Assembly: GCF_040869045.1 (NCBI RefSeq)
Contig: NC_090324.1
Span: 56,635,346-56,699,345, forward strand
Length of the DNA stretch: 64,000 nt
Direction of reading: 5' to 3'
Origin: Eurosta solidaginis
Lineage: Eukaryota; Arthropoda; Insecta; Diptera; Tephritidae
The notes beneath the pieces were generated by a model. The model did not search any database. It was not told the origin of the DNA and saw nothing but the letters and a program-made list of their open reading frames with translations. Positions 23,541 to 34,111 of this stretch are shown one piece after another. Within the stretch, counting starts at the first letter, position 1. Every line of letters begins with the position of its first letter. Made by a program: the position numbers and the translations under genes.

Positions 23541-24654
23541 ACCTCAAAACGTATGTATGGTATAAAGAAGAGTGAAATATCTAGCTATGCTCTGTTTCTA
23601 TTTAGTTAAAAGTTCAATTTATGAATGAAATTTCCCATATTCTTAACTTTTTTTTAAATTTATTTATGTTTATACTATATTCTAACAATCTTTATCTTAA
23701 TTTGATTTTACTATGTAGTCGAAATAATTATGTGTTCTACTTTGACGCTTATTCAATTTAGGATCGGTTTCTCTTATGAGAAACCAGCAGTAATCACCCA
23801 TCATTGCGACATCCCAGAATCCTTGATATCGATTCTCAATTAATTTCATTTGCTGATGAAATCTTTCGCCATGTTCGTCACTTTCGTCGCCCAGATTTGC
23901 CGGAAAAAAGCTCAAATGTGAGTGCAGAAAGTGAATTTTTAAGGACATATTTACGCCTGGAAAGAAAATATTAGTTAGGTAAACAAGTTATAGAATTTTG
24001 GGAAACTAATTTTAATAAGCCTTTAAGCCATTTTCGCATAATTATTAATTAAGTCGTTCACTATCTGCTCGTAGTTAGGGCTTTTGTGTCTACCGAGAAA
24101 AGAAGCAACAACATTTTCAAAGGATTCCCACGCTGCTGCCTCAACTGATGAGAGTAGTCTTTTGAATTGATTACTGTTGATCAACTTTTTTATTTGTGCT
24201 CCAACAAAAATACCTTCCTTTATCTTGGCTTGAGAAATATCTGGAAAAATTGTTTTCATATAGTCGAATGCTTCGCCTTCTTTGTACAAAGCCTTAACCA
24301 AGTTTTTAATGAGACCGAGCTTGATGTGTAAGGGTGGAAGTATGATTTTCTCTTTCTTGACAAGAGGGGTGTATTTGATGTTATCCCCACCAACGGTAAA
24401 CTCGACTATTTCCGCCCAATCCTTTCTGACGTAGTGGTCCCTACGAGCTCGGCTAACCCACTTGCAAAGGAAGCAGCAGTGCTTGGTGTAGCCACTTTGT
24501 AGACCGCATAGCATTGCACCGACTTTGAGATCCGAACATATTTTCCAATCATGCTCTTCATATTTGATAAATTTGAGTAGTTTTTGCGTTTCCTAGTAGG
24601 TTTCCTTTGTATTTACTGCATGTACGATCGGGATAGAAGGCTTTTTGTTACAAA

Positions 24655-24853
24655 TGTAAAGTTGATTTATTACACAAATGTATTTTTATAACACGTTCTT
24701 TATTATTTGATAAATCTTCAGTTCTCCAAAATAATTTTTTTCAACTAACTGAAAAAATTTTCTTTACTGACAACAAATGAATTGAAAATGTTTTTTTTTT
24801 TTTTTAAATCGAATAATTGTTAAAGTAGAAAATTAACAGGTAGGTATGCCACA
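24655..24853 (-). repeat. 3' LTR of the gypsy-type element
   Basis: 199 bp, nearly identical to 28853-29049. It contains a long A/T homopolymer and has TG...CA ends. An internal polypurine tract lies directly next to it. Confidence 0.93.
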
Positions 24854-24888
24854 GTACCCCCTTCCTAGTGATAACGACATATACATAA

Positions 24889-27822
24889 TTAATTTATTTT
24901 AAAAGTAACTCTACGAGGAATATAACGTATACAATCTTCCTCAACATTTTCTTGATTATCCAAAAGAAAAGCTGGCTTCAAACGATCTATTGAAATTACT
25001 TTATTTTCTCCGTATACTTGAATCTTGAAAATTTTATTAGTTCTAGAAATTACTTTGAATGGACCGTCGTATGGTTGCTGTAAAGGTTTTTTAACTGCGT
25101 CACACCTTATGAACACATGAGAGCAGGTACCTAATTCTGGATGTACAAATACGTTTTTCTTCCCATGTCGCAGTGAACTGCTGGCTTTTAAAAAATGCAT
25201 GTTTTCAGAAAATTCTTTCACCCATTGTGTAGAGTATTTGTTTTCTTTTTTGTTATTAAATATTTCTCCAGGAAGTCGTAAATTTGTTCCAAATGCCATT
25301 TCAGCTGGGGAAAAACCAATATCCTGTATAATATTTGCATGCAAACCCATCATGACAATAGGGAGTGAATTAACCCAGTTATTCGATTTTTGTGATTTTA
25401 ATGCAGCTTTAAAAGTACGATGCCATCTCTCAATTTGGCCATTACTCTGTGGATGATATGGAGTTGTATGCGTTATTCTTATTCCAAGCATTTTAGATAA
25501 TTCTCGAAAAAGTAAAGATTCAAATTGTCGTCCTTGATCAGTAATAATATGAGCTGGCACACCATAACGAGAAACCCATCCAGAAAAAAACGCATAAGCA
25601 ACGGAGTCAGCAGTAATGTCTTCCAGCGGTATTGCTTCAGTCCAACGTGTAAATCTGTCTATGCATGTAAGGATGTATTTATACTGTTTACATAATGGCA
25701 ATGGACCAACAATATCTATACTGACATATTTGAAACGGTCTAGAGGGGGTGTGAAATTGCCAAGAGGACTTCTTACGTGACGATTAACTTTAGATTTTTG
25801 ACAAGCAATGCATGATTTAGTCCATTTAGCTACATCTTTGGAAATTGATGGCCAAACAAAACGATTTCGGAGTAAATTTACTGACGCTCGCACTCCGGGA
25901 TGAGAATGTCCATGCATACTTTCGAAGAGAGGTTTTCGAAATGTTGGTGTAATATACGGACGTAGGTTTTTTGTAGAGACATCACAAAAGATTTCAACAT
26001 TAACTTCTGGAATTTTCATTTTTCTTAACTCAAGGCAAGAGTCCGCTGTACTTAAAAAATTGTTCAATTCTGAATCAGATTCTTGAGCCAAAGCTAACGC
26101 TTTATAATCTAACGGCGATGGCATTGCTATTGCATCCACTCTAGATAAGGCGTCGGCTACAACATTTTCTTTTCCGGAAACGTGGCGAATATCGACAGTA
26201 TGCTGACCAATGTAATCTAAATGCCTTAACTGCCTCGGTGATGCCTTTTCTGGCTTTTGTAAAAATGCGTATATAAGGGGCTTATGGTCTGTGTATATAG
26301 CAAATTGGCTACCCTCTAAAAAATATTGAAATTGTTTTAAAGCCGAGTATGCTGCTAAAAGTTCACGATCATAAGCGCTGTATCTCATTTGCGTGCTAGT
26401 TAATTTTTTAGAGTAAAAAGCGATGGGCTTCCAATTACCATGTATTTGTTGTTGTAAAACACCGCCCATTCCAGTATCCGATGCATCAACCCACAAAGAT
26501 GTTGGCGCATTAAGCGAGGGATACGCTAAAAGTGTTGCATCAGATAACTGCTCTTTACAGTTTTGAAAAGCTGCAGTAAGTTCCGGGGACCATTGAATTT
26601 TCTTATTATTACCCTTTTTATTTCCACTATATAGTGTATGTAATTTTGATTGATACTGTGCGGCTTTTGGAATGAAACGGCGATAAAAGTTTAACATCCC
26701 CAAAAATCGTCGCAAGTCTTTAATTGTTTCAGGTGTTTTGTAAGTTTTTATAGCCTCAACTCGAGAAGGTAAGGGTTGCAAACCATTGATTGTAACCAAG
26801 TATCCAAGAAATTGAACTTCAGGTACCGCAAAAATGGACTTCGATGTATTTATAATAATTCCAAACTCTCGAAACCGTTCAAATAGAGATTTAATATGCT
26901 TGACATGGTCGTCTATATTCTTCGATGCAATCATAATATCGTCTATATACGCATAACAGAAATCTAGTCCGCGAATAACTTGATTGATGAAGCGTTGGAA
27001 AGTTTGCGCAGCGTTACACAAACCGAACGTCATACGATTAAACTCAAACAATCCTATTGGAGTAATTATAGCTGTTTTTTCAACATCAGAACTCTCAACC
27101 GGAATTTGATAATAAGCCTTAACTAAATCAACCTTGCTGAAAACTTTTGCGTCATGAAGAAGAAAACCAAAGTCATGTATGTGGGGAACGGGATAACGAT
27201 CTGGAATTGTCACAGAATTTAACCGCCGATAATCTCCACAAAGTCGCCATTCTCCATTAGGTTTTGGTACCATGTGTAATGGACTAGCCCAACAACTTTT
27301 TGACGGCCTACATATGCCTTGCCTTAACATAGTATCGAACTCACGCTTAACAATTTGTAGTTTCTCAGGAGATATTCTACGAGCTTTAAAAGAAATAGGT
27401 GGGCCAGATGTTTGAATGTGATGCGTTACAGAATGTTTAATTGGTGTATTTTTATCATGCGATGCGGTAAGATCCTTAAATTCTTCAAGTAATGGATATA
27501 TAACAGAGTCTTCAAATATTGACTTAATTGAAGGTGGTAACAACCCAATATGTGAAATCGCATTACTAATAGAGTTTGAGACTTTATCTATTATTCTATT
27601 ATTCTTAAGATCAATTATTAATCCGTAATGGCTGAGAAAGTCGGCGCCGATTATAGGCTTGTTAACATTTGCTAATATAAAAGTCCACCGAAAACTTCTT
27701 TTTAGGCCCAAACTTAATTTTAATGTTTTGTTTCCAAAGGTTTTTATTGGGGATTGATTTGCAGCAAATAGCTGAAGAGATGCTGGTCCATTCAACATTT
27801 CACTGGAAAGAGCAGGGAACAC
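24889..27822 (-). pseudogene. pol: Pol: protease, reverse transcriptase, RNase H, integrase (one stop near its start)
   Basis: A 977-residue open frame, and the frame continues upstream through the protease active site IDTGADVSVFPAL to a single TAA about 15 bases before the DTG codon. RT: LCGDYRRLNS and the catalytic YIDDIMIAS near residue 292. RNase H: WVDASDTGMGG and YTDHKPLIYAF near 512. Integrase: HHCC zinc finger ending CIACQKSK near 672, then the D,D,E residues in VSIDIVGPL, ITDQGRQFES and NGQIERWH (about 704-795). All catalytic residues are present. No chromodomain is visible. The TAA looks like a one-base change from a Leu codon. Pol lies in the -1 frame relative to gag, which fits frameshift expression. 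Confidence 0.88.
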
Positions 27823-27932
27823 CGAGACGTCTGCGCCAGTATCAATGAGAAATTATATGTTTAATGAATTTTCTCTAACAAATAGGCGACATACTTCTTG
27901 GCCAACCTTATCCGTCACCTTAGACGAGGGGC

Positions 27933-28829
27933 CTAATGGTTTTCCGAAATATTATTTGAACGTGAAGTATAATTACATGGCTGCACGCACTTTTTAGCAC
28001 GTTCACCGAATTTATAATGGTACCAACAAAAAGGCTTACTTTCTCTTGCTCTTGAGGAATTCGTTTGTTTAACGCGTTTGTTGTTATTACGGCTATGACT
28101 TCGAGAGCGATGTGAAAGTAGCTCAACTTGCTTCGTCAAAGCTTCAATATGTAATTCCAAATCATGATTTATGGAAGGAGTCTTGGAAACACTATTTATC
28201 TCCCAAGCATCTGATGTATCAGATATTTTATCTGCCATAAGGGCGAGTCTACTTAAACTTTCAGTACTTACAGATAAAATTGCTTGTGACTGTTTCGGAA
28301 GACGCTGCATCCATAGAGATTTTAGCAACTCATCAGATACTTTACCAGCAGCCAGGTCCATCATTTCACGTAACATTGCAGAAGGCTTCCTGTCACCCAG
28401 TTCCATGTCACGCAGCAGTTTCTTTAATCGCTTTTCCTCCGAATCCATGAATCGCTCCTGCAACCGAGATTTCAATGCTTCGTACATGTTATTTTCAAGT
28501 GGGTTTAGAATAAGATCGCTGACTTCACTAAGCACACTCGCTTCGATGGATCCTACAATGGTGTGGAATTTTGTTGCATCTGATGATATTCCAGCCGTAA
28601 TAAACTGGCTCTCCACTTGCTTGAACCATAGAGCTGGATTTGTTCTCCAAAATGGCGGAACTTTAACGGACACCCGTGCAACCTCTAATGTTGTATTCGG
28701 CTCATCTAAAAGATTCCTTTGATATACGGGTGTTTGGGGTGATGCTGTTGGCGGCTGTTGCAGATCAGAAATTAACGAATCTCCCGCCCCATTATTGGCT
28801 TCACTTCCTCTATTCGGTGTATGAAACAT
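27933..28829 (-). CDS. gag: Gag of the gypsy-type element
   Basis: 298 residues, uninterrupted. The middle (VPPFWRTNPALWFKQVESQF and QERFMDSEEKRLKKLL) matches the capsid-like region of insect Ty3/gypsy gags. The C-terminus has a zinc-knuckle variant CWYHYKFGERAKKC followed by PC. Family role: assembles the intracellular particle that packages element RNA. The start at 28829 is the first ATG after the primer-binding site, 23 bases from the LTR. The frame ends at 27933 and overlaps the upstream extension of the pol frame. Confidence 0.88.
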   Translation of the reverse strand: MFHTPNRGSEANNGAGDSLISDLQQPPTASPQTPVYQRNLLDEPNTTLEVARVSVKVPPFWRTNPALWFKQVESQFITAGISSDATKFHTIVGSIEASVLSEVSDLILNPLENNMYEALKSRLQERFMDSEEKRLKKLLRDMELGDRKPSAMLREMMDLAAGKVSDELLKSLWMQRLPKQSQAILSVSTESLSRLALMADKISDTSDAWEINSVSKTPSINHDLELHIEALTKQVELLSHRSRSHSRNNNKRVKQTNSSRARESKPFCWYHYKFGERAKKCVQPCNYTSRSNNISENH

Positions 28830-28852
28830 GTTTCCTGTCTAGGGTCACCAAT

Positions 28853-29049
28853 TGTAAAGTTGATTTATTACACAAATGTATTTTTATAACACGTTCTTTA
28901 TTATTTGATAAATCTTCAGTTATACAAAATAATTTTTTCAACTAACTGAAAAAATTTTCTTTACTGACAACAAATGAATTGAAAATGTTTTTTTTTTTTT
29001 TAAATCGAATAATTGTTAAAGTAGAAAATTAACAGGTAGGTATGCCACA
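28853..29049 (-). repeat. 5' LTR of the gypsy-type element
   Basis: 197 bp. It should hold the promoter of the element. It is followed inward by ATTGGTGACCC, the candidate primer-binding site. Confidence 0.93.
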
Positions 29050-30324
29050 CAAATATGAAATAATACAGCCTTCAAACTCAGTTTATCGCTGTCTATGAAC
29101 AATCGCCAGTATTTTGAATCATATGTTTGACCAAACTCTTTGAATAAACCAGGAAGCAGGAAAAGTAGCATATACTGTGTTTCTTGGTATAGTGTTTGGA
29201 AAATTGTTCGTGACGAGTTCTACAATATATCACCTTAACATCGGATGACACAAATTTAAATTGTTGCATACGAGAAGCGTGGATCTCGGCCTTTTCCTTG
29301 GATAGTTCCAAATCTCTTATCCAATCATTAAGTTGTGCTTGTGACAGAACGTTTCTCTCGTTTCCCATGCGAAATTCAGTACAACTTGATTCCCCGCACT
29401 CAGATATTACTGTTGACAATGGAACTGGATTCGCAACTGCCGTTGAATGTAGTACTGGTAATGTCACTGTAGGTATGCTGGCATAGGATACTCTTCTTTA
29501 TCTTCCAATTCCAACTACTTTTGTTTGACAAATATAACACTCTATTGAATGGCAAGTAGGTTCTCTCCATATCATTGGTGTATCAAATTTTATTTGTTGT
29601 CCTGATTCCGACTGAATCAATTCTACTCGACACGATGTACACAAAGTGTTCGGTGTCCATGGTTTTTCAGCATTTTTAGGCTCAATGCCAAAATACTTGG
29701 AGTATAAAGTTTTCATATGATCTGAGAATACTCGTCGTCGCCTTATGATAGTATATTGGCCACACATGAAACAGAACATATCTGGATTGTTATTACAAAC
29801 AAATTCTCGCTTCGTTTTACTCATTTTATTTTTTTTAATAAATCACGGTTTTGAAATTTGACTTATGAACTGAACTATCTTCGGCGAGCCTTGCAGATGT
29901 TATGAAGTTTCAAGGCGCATTAACTCATATTTATACTCGGAACAAGAATAACATTGAAAAAATTATATCTTACCTAGACAGAAAGGTTCATTTTTATACG
30001 AAGCCGGGAAAAGAAAATACTACCTGCTTTAGATGTAGGCTTTAAAAATTTTTTTGTGTCTTATAATTTTGAAAATCTACCTGCATACTTACCCATAAGT
30101 GACGGAAATACATGTTTATAACTACATGCCTACAGCAGGTTTCGAACCCAACCACTCTTCCTTTCGATGCAACCTCTCTACCTAATATAAAACAATTCGA
30201 GTATTAAAAGTACTATTTGATTTATTTAAAGAAAAAGTATTATCATTGTTATGACATTATTCGTTTATCCGGATAATATCCCATTTGCACTTTATACGTT
30301 TAATATATGAATGTATACATACAT

Positions 30325-30791
30325 TGAAGTTGCGCAACCTGGGTATTTTTATTTGATCGCTTATAACTTACGTAGTTTTGCTTCGATTTTATTCGATGAT
30401 AGCTTATCTTTTTTCTAATTAAACAGAGCTTTACGCAAAGGAAAAATATCTGGATAAAAAGTTGTGGTTTTGGAATGTTGCCCTCGCAAAAAGTAATTTT
30501 TTTCATATTTTTTCATAAAAAAAACAAAAATCTGAAATGATAAGCTAATATCTCGAAAACTGTCTGGTTGAGCAAAAAACAATGTATGATGTATTCATAG
30601 AAAATTTTATCGTCTTTCCGACTCTGTAAACTTTTTTGCAATTTCTTTACCCGTTCGTGAGTTTTTGGTTTTTTCGAATAACGGTAAATTGCAAATATCT
30701 CCAAAACCGTACCCTAGAATCAAAAATGAACTCAATTTTCGAAATCAGGGGGTGATTTTAAAGAGAAAAAGTTGAAATTCGTGGTCCAGTG
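30325..30791. repeat. Right terminal inverted repeat of the CACTG element
   Basis: 467 bp, inverted match to 23042-23540, ending GTCCAGTG. Directly outside lies TAATAATAATAATAATAA, the tail of the non-LTR element into which this transposon inserted. Confidence 0.9.
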
Positions 30792-30811
30792 TAATAATAA
30801 TAATAATAATA
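30792..30811. repeat. TAA-repeat tail of the non-LTR element
   Basis: About six TAA units. The left flank of the CACTG element ends in TTATTAATAA, so the repeat is split by it. Short tandem tails are common at CR1- and I-group 3' ends. Confidence 0.65.
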
Positions 30812-31160
30812 TATGGTGGTATATAAAGTATATATATATTTTCACAATTTCAGCCCCATTTTAACAGCTAGAAAATTCAAATTTCAGAAAATGCTTAAGT
30901 ATATAGCATATAATGTTGTCTGAAAAAATCATAGAGATCGGGGGTATCTATAGTATATATCGCATACAACCGATTGTTCAAATAAGAAACTTTTCGCAAT
31001 TCCTGCCCCATTTTAACAGCTAGAAGCTTCAAATTTCACCAATTGCTTACGTATATAGCATGTTGTGTGAAAAAATCATAGAGATCGGTGGTATATATAG
31101 TATATATCTTTTACAACCGATTGTTCAGATAAGAAACTTTTCACAATTTCTGCCCCATTA
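30812..31160. repeat. HINE-B core units right of the nested block
   Basis: Slightly more than two units of about 150 bp, with AGAAACTTTTCGCAATT, CATTTTAACAGCTAGAAG and AAAAATCATAGAGATCGG. It is cut at 31160 by the 5'-truncated start of a HINE-A element. Nothing coding is visible. Confidence 0.7.
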
Positions 31161-32700
31161 ATCGAGATAGATATAGACCTCTATATATCAAAATGATCTG
31201 GGCGAAAAAAGAAATTCATGTAGCCATGTCCGTCCGTTCGTCCGTAAACACGATAACTTGAGTAAATTTTGAGGTATCTTAATGAAATTTGGTATGTATG
31301 TACATTCCTGGGCACTCATTTCAGATCGCTATTTAAAATGAACGAAATCGGACTATAACCACGCCTACTTTTTTTATATCGAAAATTTCGAAAAACGGAA
31401 AAAGTGCGATAATTCATTACCCAAGACGGATTAAGCGATGAAACTTGGTAGATGGGTTGACCTTATGACGCAGAATAGAAAATTAGTAAAATTTTGGACA
31501 ATGGCCGCGGCACCACCCACTTTTAAAAGAAGGTAATTTAAAAGTTTTGGAATCTGCAATTTGGCAGTCGTTGAAGATAGCGTGATAAAATTTGGCAAGA
31601 ACGTTGCTCCTATTTTTTTAAGTCAAATTTTAACAAAAAATTGAATATCTTTACAGTATATAAGTAAATTATGTAAACATTCAACTCCAGTAATGACATG
31701 GTGCAACAAAATACAAAAATAAAAGAAAATTTTAAAATGGGCGTGGCACCGCCCTTTTTCATTTAATTCGTCTAGAATACTTTTAATGCCATAAATCGAA
31801 CAAAAATTTGCCAATCCTTGTGAAATTTGGTATAGACATAGATTCTATGACGATAAATATTTTCTGTGAAAATGGGTGAAATCGGTTGAAGCCACGTCCA
31901 GATTTTATACACAGTCAACCGGCCGTCCTTCCGCTCGGCCGTTACCACGATAACTTGACCAAAAATCGATATATCTTTACTAAACTTAGTTCACGTACTT
32001 ATCTGGGCTCACTTTATCTTGGTATTAAAAATGGTAAAATCCGACTATGCCCACGCCCACTTTTTCGATATCGAAAATTTCGAAAAATGCCATAATTCTA
32101 TACCAAATACGAAAAAAGGAATGAAACATGGTGATTGGATTGGTTTTTGACACAAAATATACCTTTGGGAAAAACATTGTAAAATGGGCGTGATACCTAC
32201 CATATTAAATAGAAGAAAATGGAAAAGTTCTGCATGGCGAAATCGAAAGCCCTTGGAATCATGGCAGAAATACGTCTTGTGGTATAACATATATAAATGA
32301 ATTAGTGCTACCCGACAGATTATGTCGGCCCGCTCCCTTTTAAAATACTCATTAACACATCCCGAAAAGGTGTTCACCTACATAACTAAGGACCACTCCC
32401 TTTTAAAATACTCATTACCACCTTTCATTTGATACCCATATCGTACAAACACATTCTAGAGTCACCCCTGGGCCACCTTTCTGGCGATATCACGAAAAGG
32501 CATCCACCTATAGAACTATGGCCCACTTGCTTCTAAAATACTCTTTAATACCTTCCATTTGATACCCATGTCATACAAACACATTCCAGGGTTACCTTAG
32601 GTTCATTTTCCTACATGGTTATTTTCCCTTATTTTGTCTCCAAAGCTCTCAGCTGAGTATGTAATGTTCGGTTACACCCGAACTTAGCTTTCCTTACTAG
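31161..32700 (+). mobile_element. Helentron-associated element HINE-A1 (5' truncated)
   Basis: Non-coding. It starts inside the family at ATCGAGATAGATATAGAC and has a short GTCC-type microsatellite (31229-31245). Then comes a conserved run of paragraphs with CACGATAACTTGAGTAAATT and a TTCGATATCGAAAATTTCG-like palindrome. One or two diverged copies of the 128-bp core follow (32350-32600), and then the 3' end: GTTCGG..CCGAAC hairpin (32666-32683) and CTAG at 32697-32700 followed by TTTT. GTCY microsatellite, core repeats and a 3' hairpin are the known design of DINE-1/HINE elements, moved by Helentron proteins. Confidence 0.75.
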
Positions 32701-32877
32701 TTTTATTTTATATTTATTTTAAAAATCGTTTAGGTATGTACATCTGTTCAGTATATATTTCTTATTTTATACAGCCGATTATTTGGAGATTACGAATGGG
32801 ATAAGATTATTGTTCAGCCCCATTCATGAAAGGTATGAAGTCTTCGGCACAGCTGAAGACAGTCCCGTCCTTACTTG
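32701..32877 (+). mobile_element. 3' end of a HINE-B element
   Basis: ATACAGCCGATTATTTGGAG resembles the opening of a HINE-B core unit. The block ends with the hairpin CTTCGGC-aca-GCTGAAG (32842-32858, one G-T pair), then CCTTACTTG and TTT. The final CCTTACTTG is shared with the HINE-A2 end. This would give the 150-bp core repeats a Helentron-type 3' terminus. Confidence 0.5.
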
Positions 32878-34065
32878 TTTAAAATCTTTTTTTGCCCTCC
32901 ATTCGTGGTTGTTGTTCACGACTTTCTGCTGTAACAGCCATAACACCTTCACGTATTTTTTCTGTAACACGTTTGGAAACAGACGTTACAACTGTACATA
33001 TCTTTCTGTTCCTTGTATATGCATTGGAATGTTAGGATCATCTAGTGTTGGCACATCATAAGTGATCGTATGGAATATTTTTTGTGAATTTCTAATGCTC
33101 TGAATAAATGACCAAATGGTAATTCATTGAAATGAAGCAAACATATAAACCAGTGCAGTGGTCTATTTAAATGCCTTTCAAAAAGTATTATAACACCATT
33201 TTCTATTCCAGTATTAGCTGGTTCTCCATCGCTGAATATGCCAACTAATTGATCTATTAACAGTTTTTTGCTGTTGAATTCCTTTAATTTTTTTAATTTG
33301 TGTTTTGCATTTTCTACTTCACCCAAATTAACATATCCAAGTAATTCAGCATTAGGCTCTTTTAGAACAACTAAATGGAGTTCTTTTATCATAGTAAGGA
33401 ATTTCTCATTAATTTTCTCTCTAGTTAATGAATCATTTTTTCTGCCATTAAAAGAAAATGCAGTTATGTTGGAATCTATGTATCGTTTACGAAGCACTTC
33501 ATCTATAGCTTTAATTTTTAGATTTATCCATTATGACAAGTTCACCACAAACATCTAGAAAATTTATATCTTCGAAAAGGGCTGTTGCTAAACATGAAGC
33601 AGCTCTATCTGAAACACCGAATCTGTCACACATCATAGCAAAATTTATAGCATCGTATCGTTGAGTATAATGTCCTCGTTTCATTGTAACAGATACTTCT
33701 GCAACTGCTTCATTTGCAATTTGTGCTTCACCTGTTTCCATATTTGTTCCAAGTGGTTCGTATGTTGGATCATCACTAACTGTTGGCATTGTTGGTATTG
33801 CTGTAGGTGTTTCTTCTACAATGTCATCCATATATTCAGGTTTTGTGAATTTTCTATCATTATGTTGGTCCATCATAAATTCTTTAAAATGGTTTGGTAT
33901 TAAACCACATATGCATTCTATTGTTATACTCAGTTGAGCAGAGCTCACAGAGTATATTAAGTTTGATTGGATAACGGTTGGTTGTACATATATAAAGGAA
34001 TCGAGATAGATATAGACTTCCATATATCAAAATAATCAGGATCGAAAAAAATTTGATTGAGCCAT

Positions 34066-34111
34066 GTCCGCCCGTCCGTCCGTCCGTCCGTCCGTCCGTC
34101 CGTCCGTCCGT
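34066..34111 (+). repeat. GTCC/GTCY microsatellite of HINE-A2
   Basis: About eleven GTCC units, followed by TTAACACGATAACTTGAG. The same place in HINE-A1 has only about four units. Such a GTCY tract is diagnostic of DINE-1/HINE elements. Confidence 0.85.

Larger units (their letters stand above)
24655..29049 (-). mobile_element. Ty3/gypsy-type LTR retrotransposon, nearly intact and young
   Basis: LTRs at 24655-24853 (199 bp) and 28853-29049 (197 bp) differ by two substitutions and homopolymer lengths. Read on the minus strand they begin TGTGGCATACC and end CAACTTTACA. A 4-bp duplication CAAA lies at 24651-24654 and 29050-29053. A purine tract AGGAAGGGGGTAC abuts the 3' LTR (24854-24866), and a candidate primer-binding site TGGTGACCC lies two bases inside the 5' LTR (about 28842-28850). 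Inside are gag and pol with no env. It splits the transposase gene of the CACTG element. Confidence 0.93.
23697..29824 (-). pseudogene. Putative transposase of the CACTG element, broken
   Basis: I know this kind of protein only as a multicopy uncharacterised arthropod family. N-terminal module (29498-29824): MFCFMCGQYTIIRRRR, then WTPNTLCTSC and PMIWREPTCHSIECYICQ, a multi-Cys zinc-binding pattern. A linker with LNDWIRDLELSKEKAE follows (29093-29467). C-terminal region (24023-24514, then 23697-23948): CGLQSGYTKHCCFLCKW, LPPLHIKLGLIKNLVKAL and DEHGERFHQQ, with RYQGFWDVAMMGDYCW. Breaks: in-frame TAA at 29498, a frameshift near 29100, the LTR insertion, and in-frame TAG at 24593-24595. Between the last two pieces a 71-bp intron (24027-23957) ends TTTCTTTCCAG; its donor reads CT instead of GT. 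Confidence 0.7.
23042..30791 (-). mobile_element. Large DNA transposon with CACTG termini and ~470-500-bp inverted repeats
   Basis: Both ends read CACTGGAC outward-in and begin inverted repeats of 499 bp (left) and 467 bp (right). A 3-bp TAA flanks each end (23039-23041, 30792-30794). Between the repeats lies one minus-strand gene, itself split by a 4.4-kb LTR element; without that the element is about 3.35 kb. CACTR termini with 2-3-bp duplications are typical of the CACTA/EnSpm (CMC) superfamily. The TAA lies in a TAA-repeat tail, so the duplication alone is weak. Superfamily is inference; the element's limits are well supported. Confidence 0.8.
14282..30811 (+). mobile_element. CR1/jockey-group non-LTR retrotransposon, split by two later elements
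   Basis: The element's own sequence is 14282-14552, 18644-23041 and a TAA-repeat tail at 30792-30811. The rest is inserted DNA. The leader is AT-rich. ORF1 begins at 14469 and ORF2 ends near 22879; 22880-23041 is 3' UTR. The flanking HINE-B text GGTGGTATATATAGTATATA (14259-14281) recurs with one change at 30815-30838, as a target duplication of about 23 bp would. Tandem HINE-B units contain this text too, so chance is possible. Clade is judged from RT wording only. Confidence 0.7.

Noticed and set aside
28171..28722. 183-residue open frame on the plus strand
   Set aside because: It is the antisense of gag and has no independent features. The same holds for frames opposite pol and opposite the LOA-like ORFs (for example 53110-53526, 53749-54219, 54253-54903).
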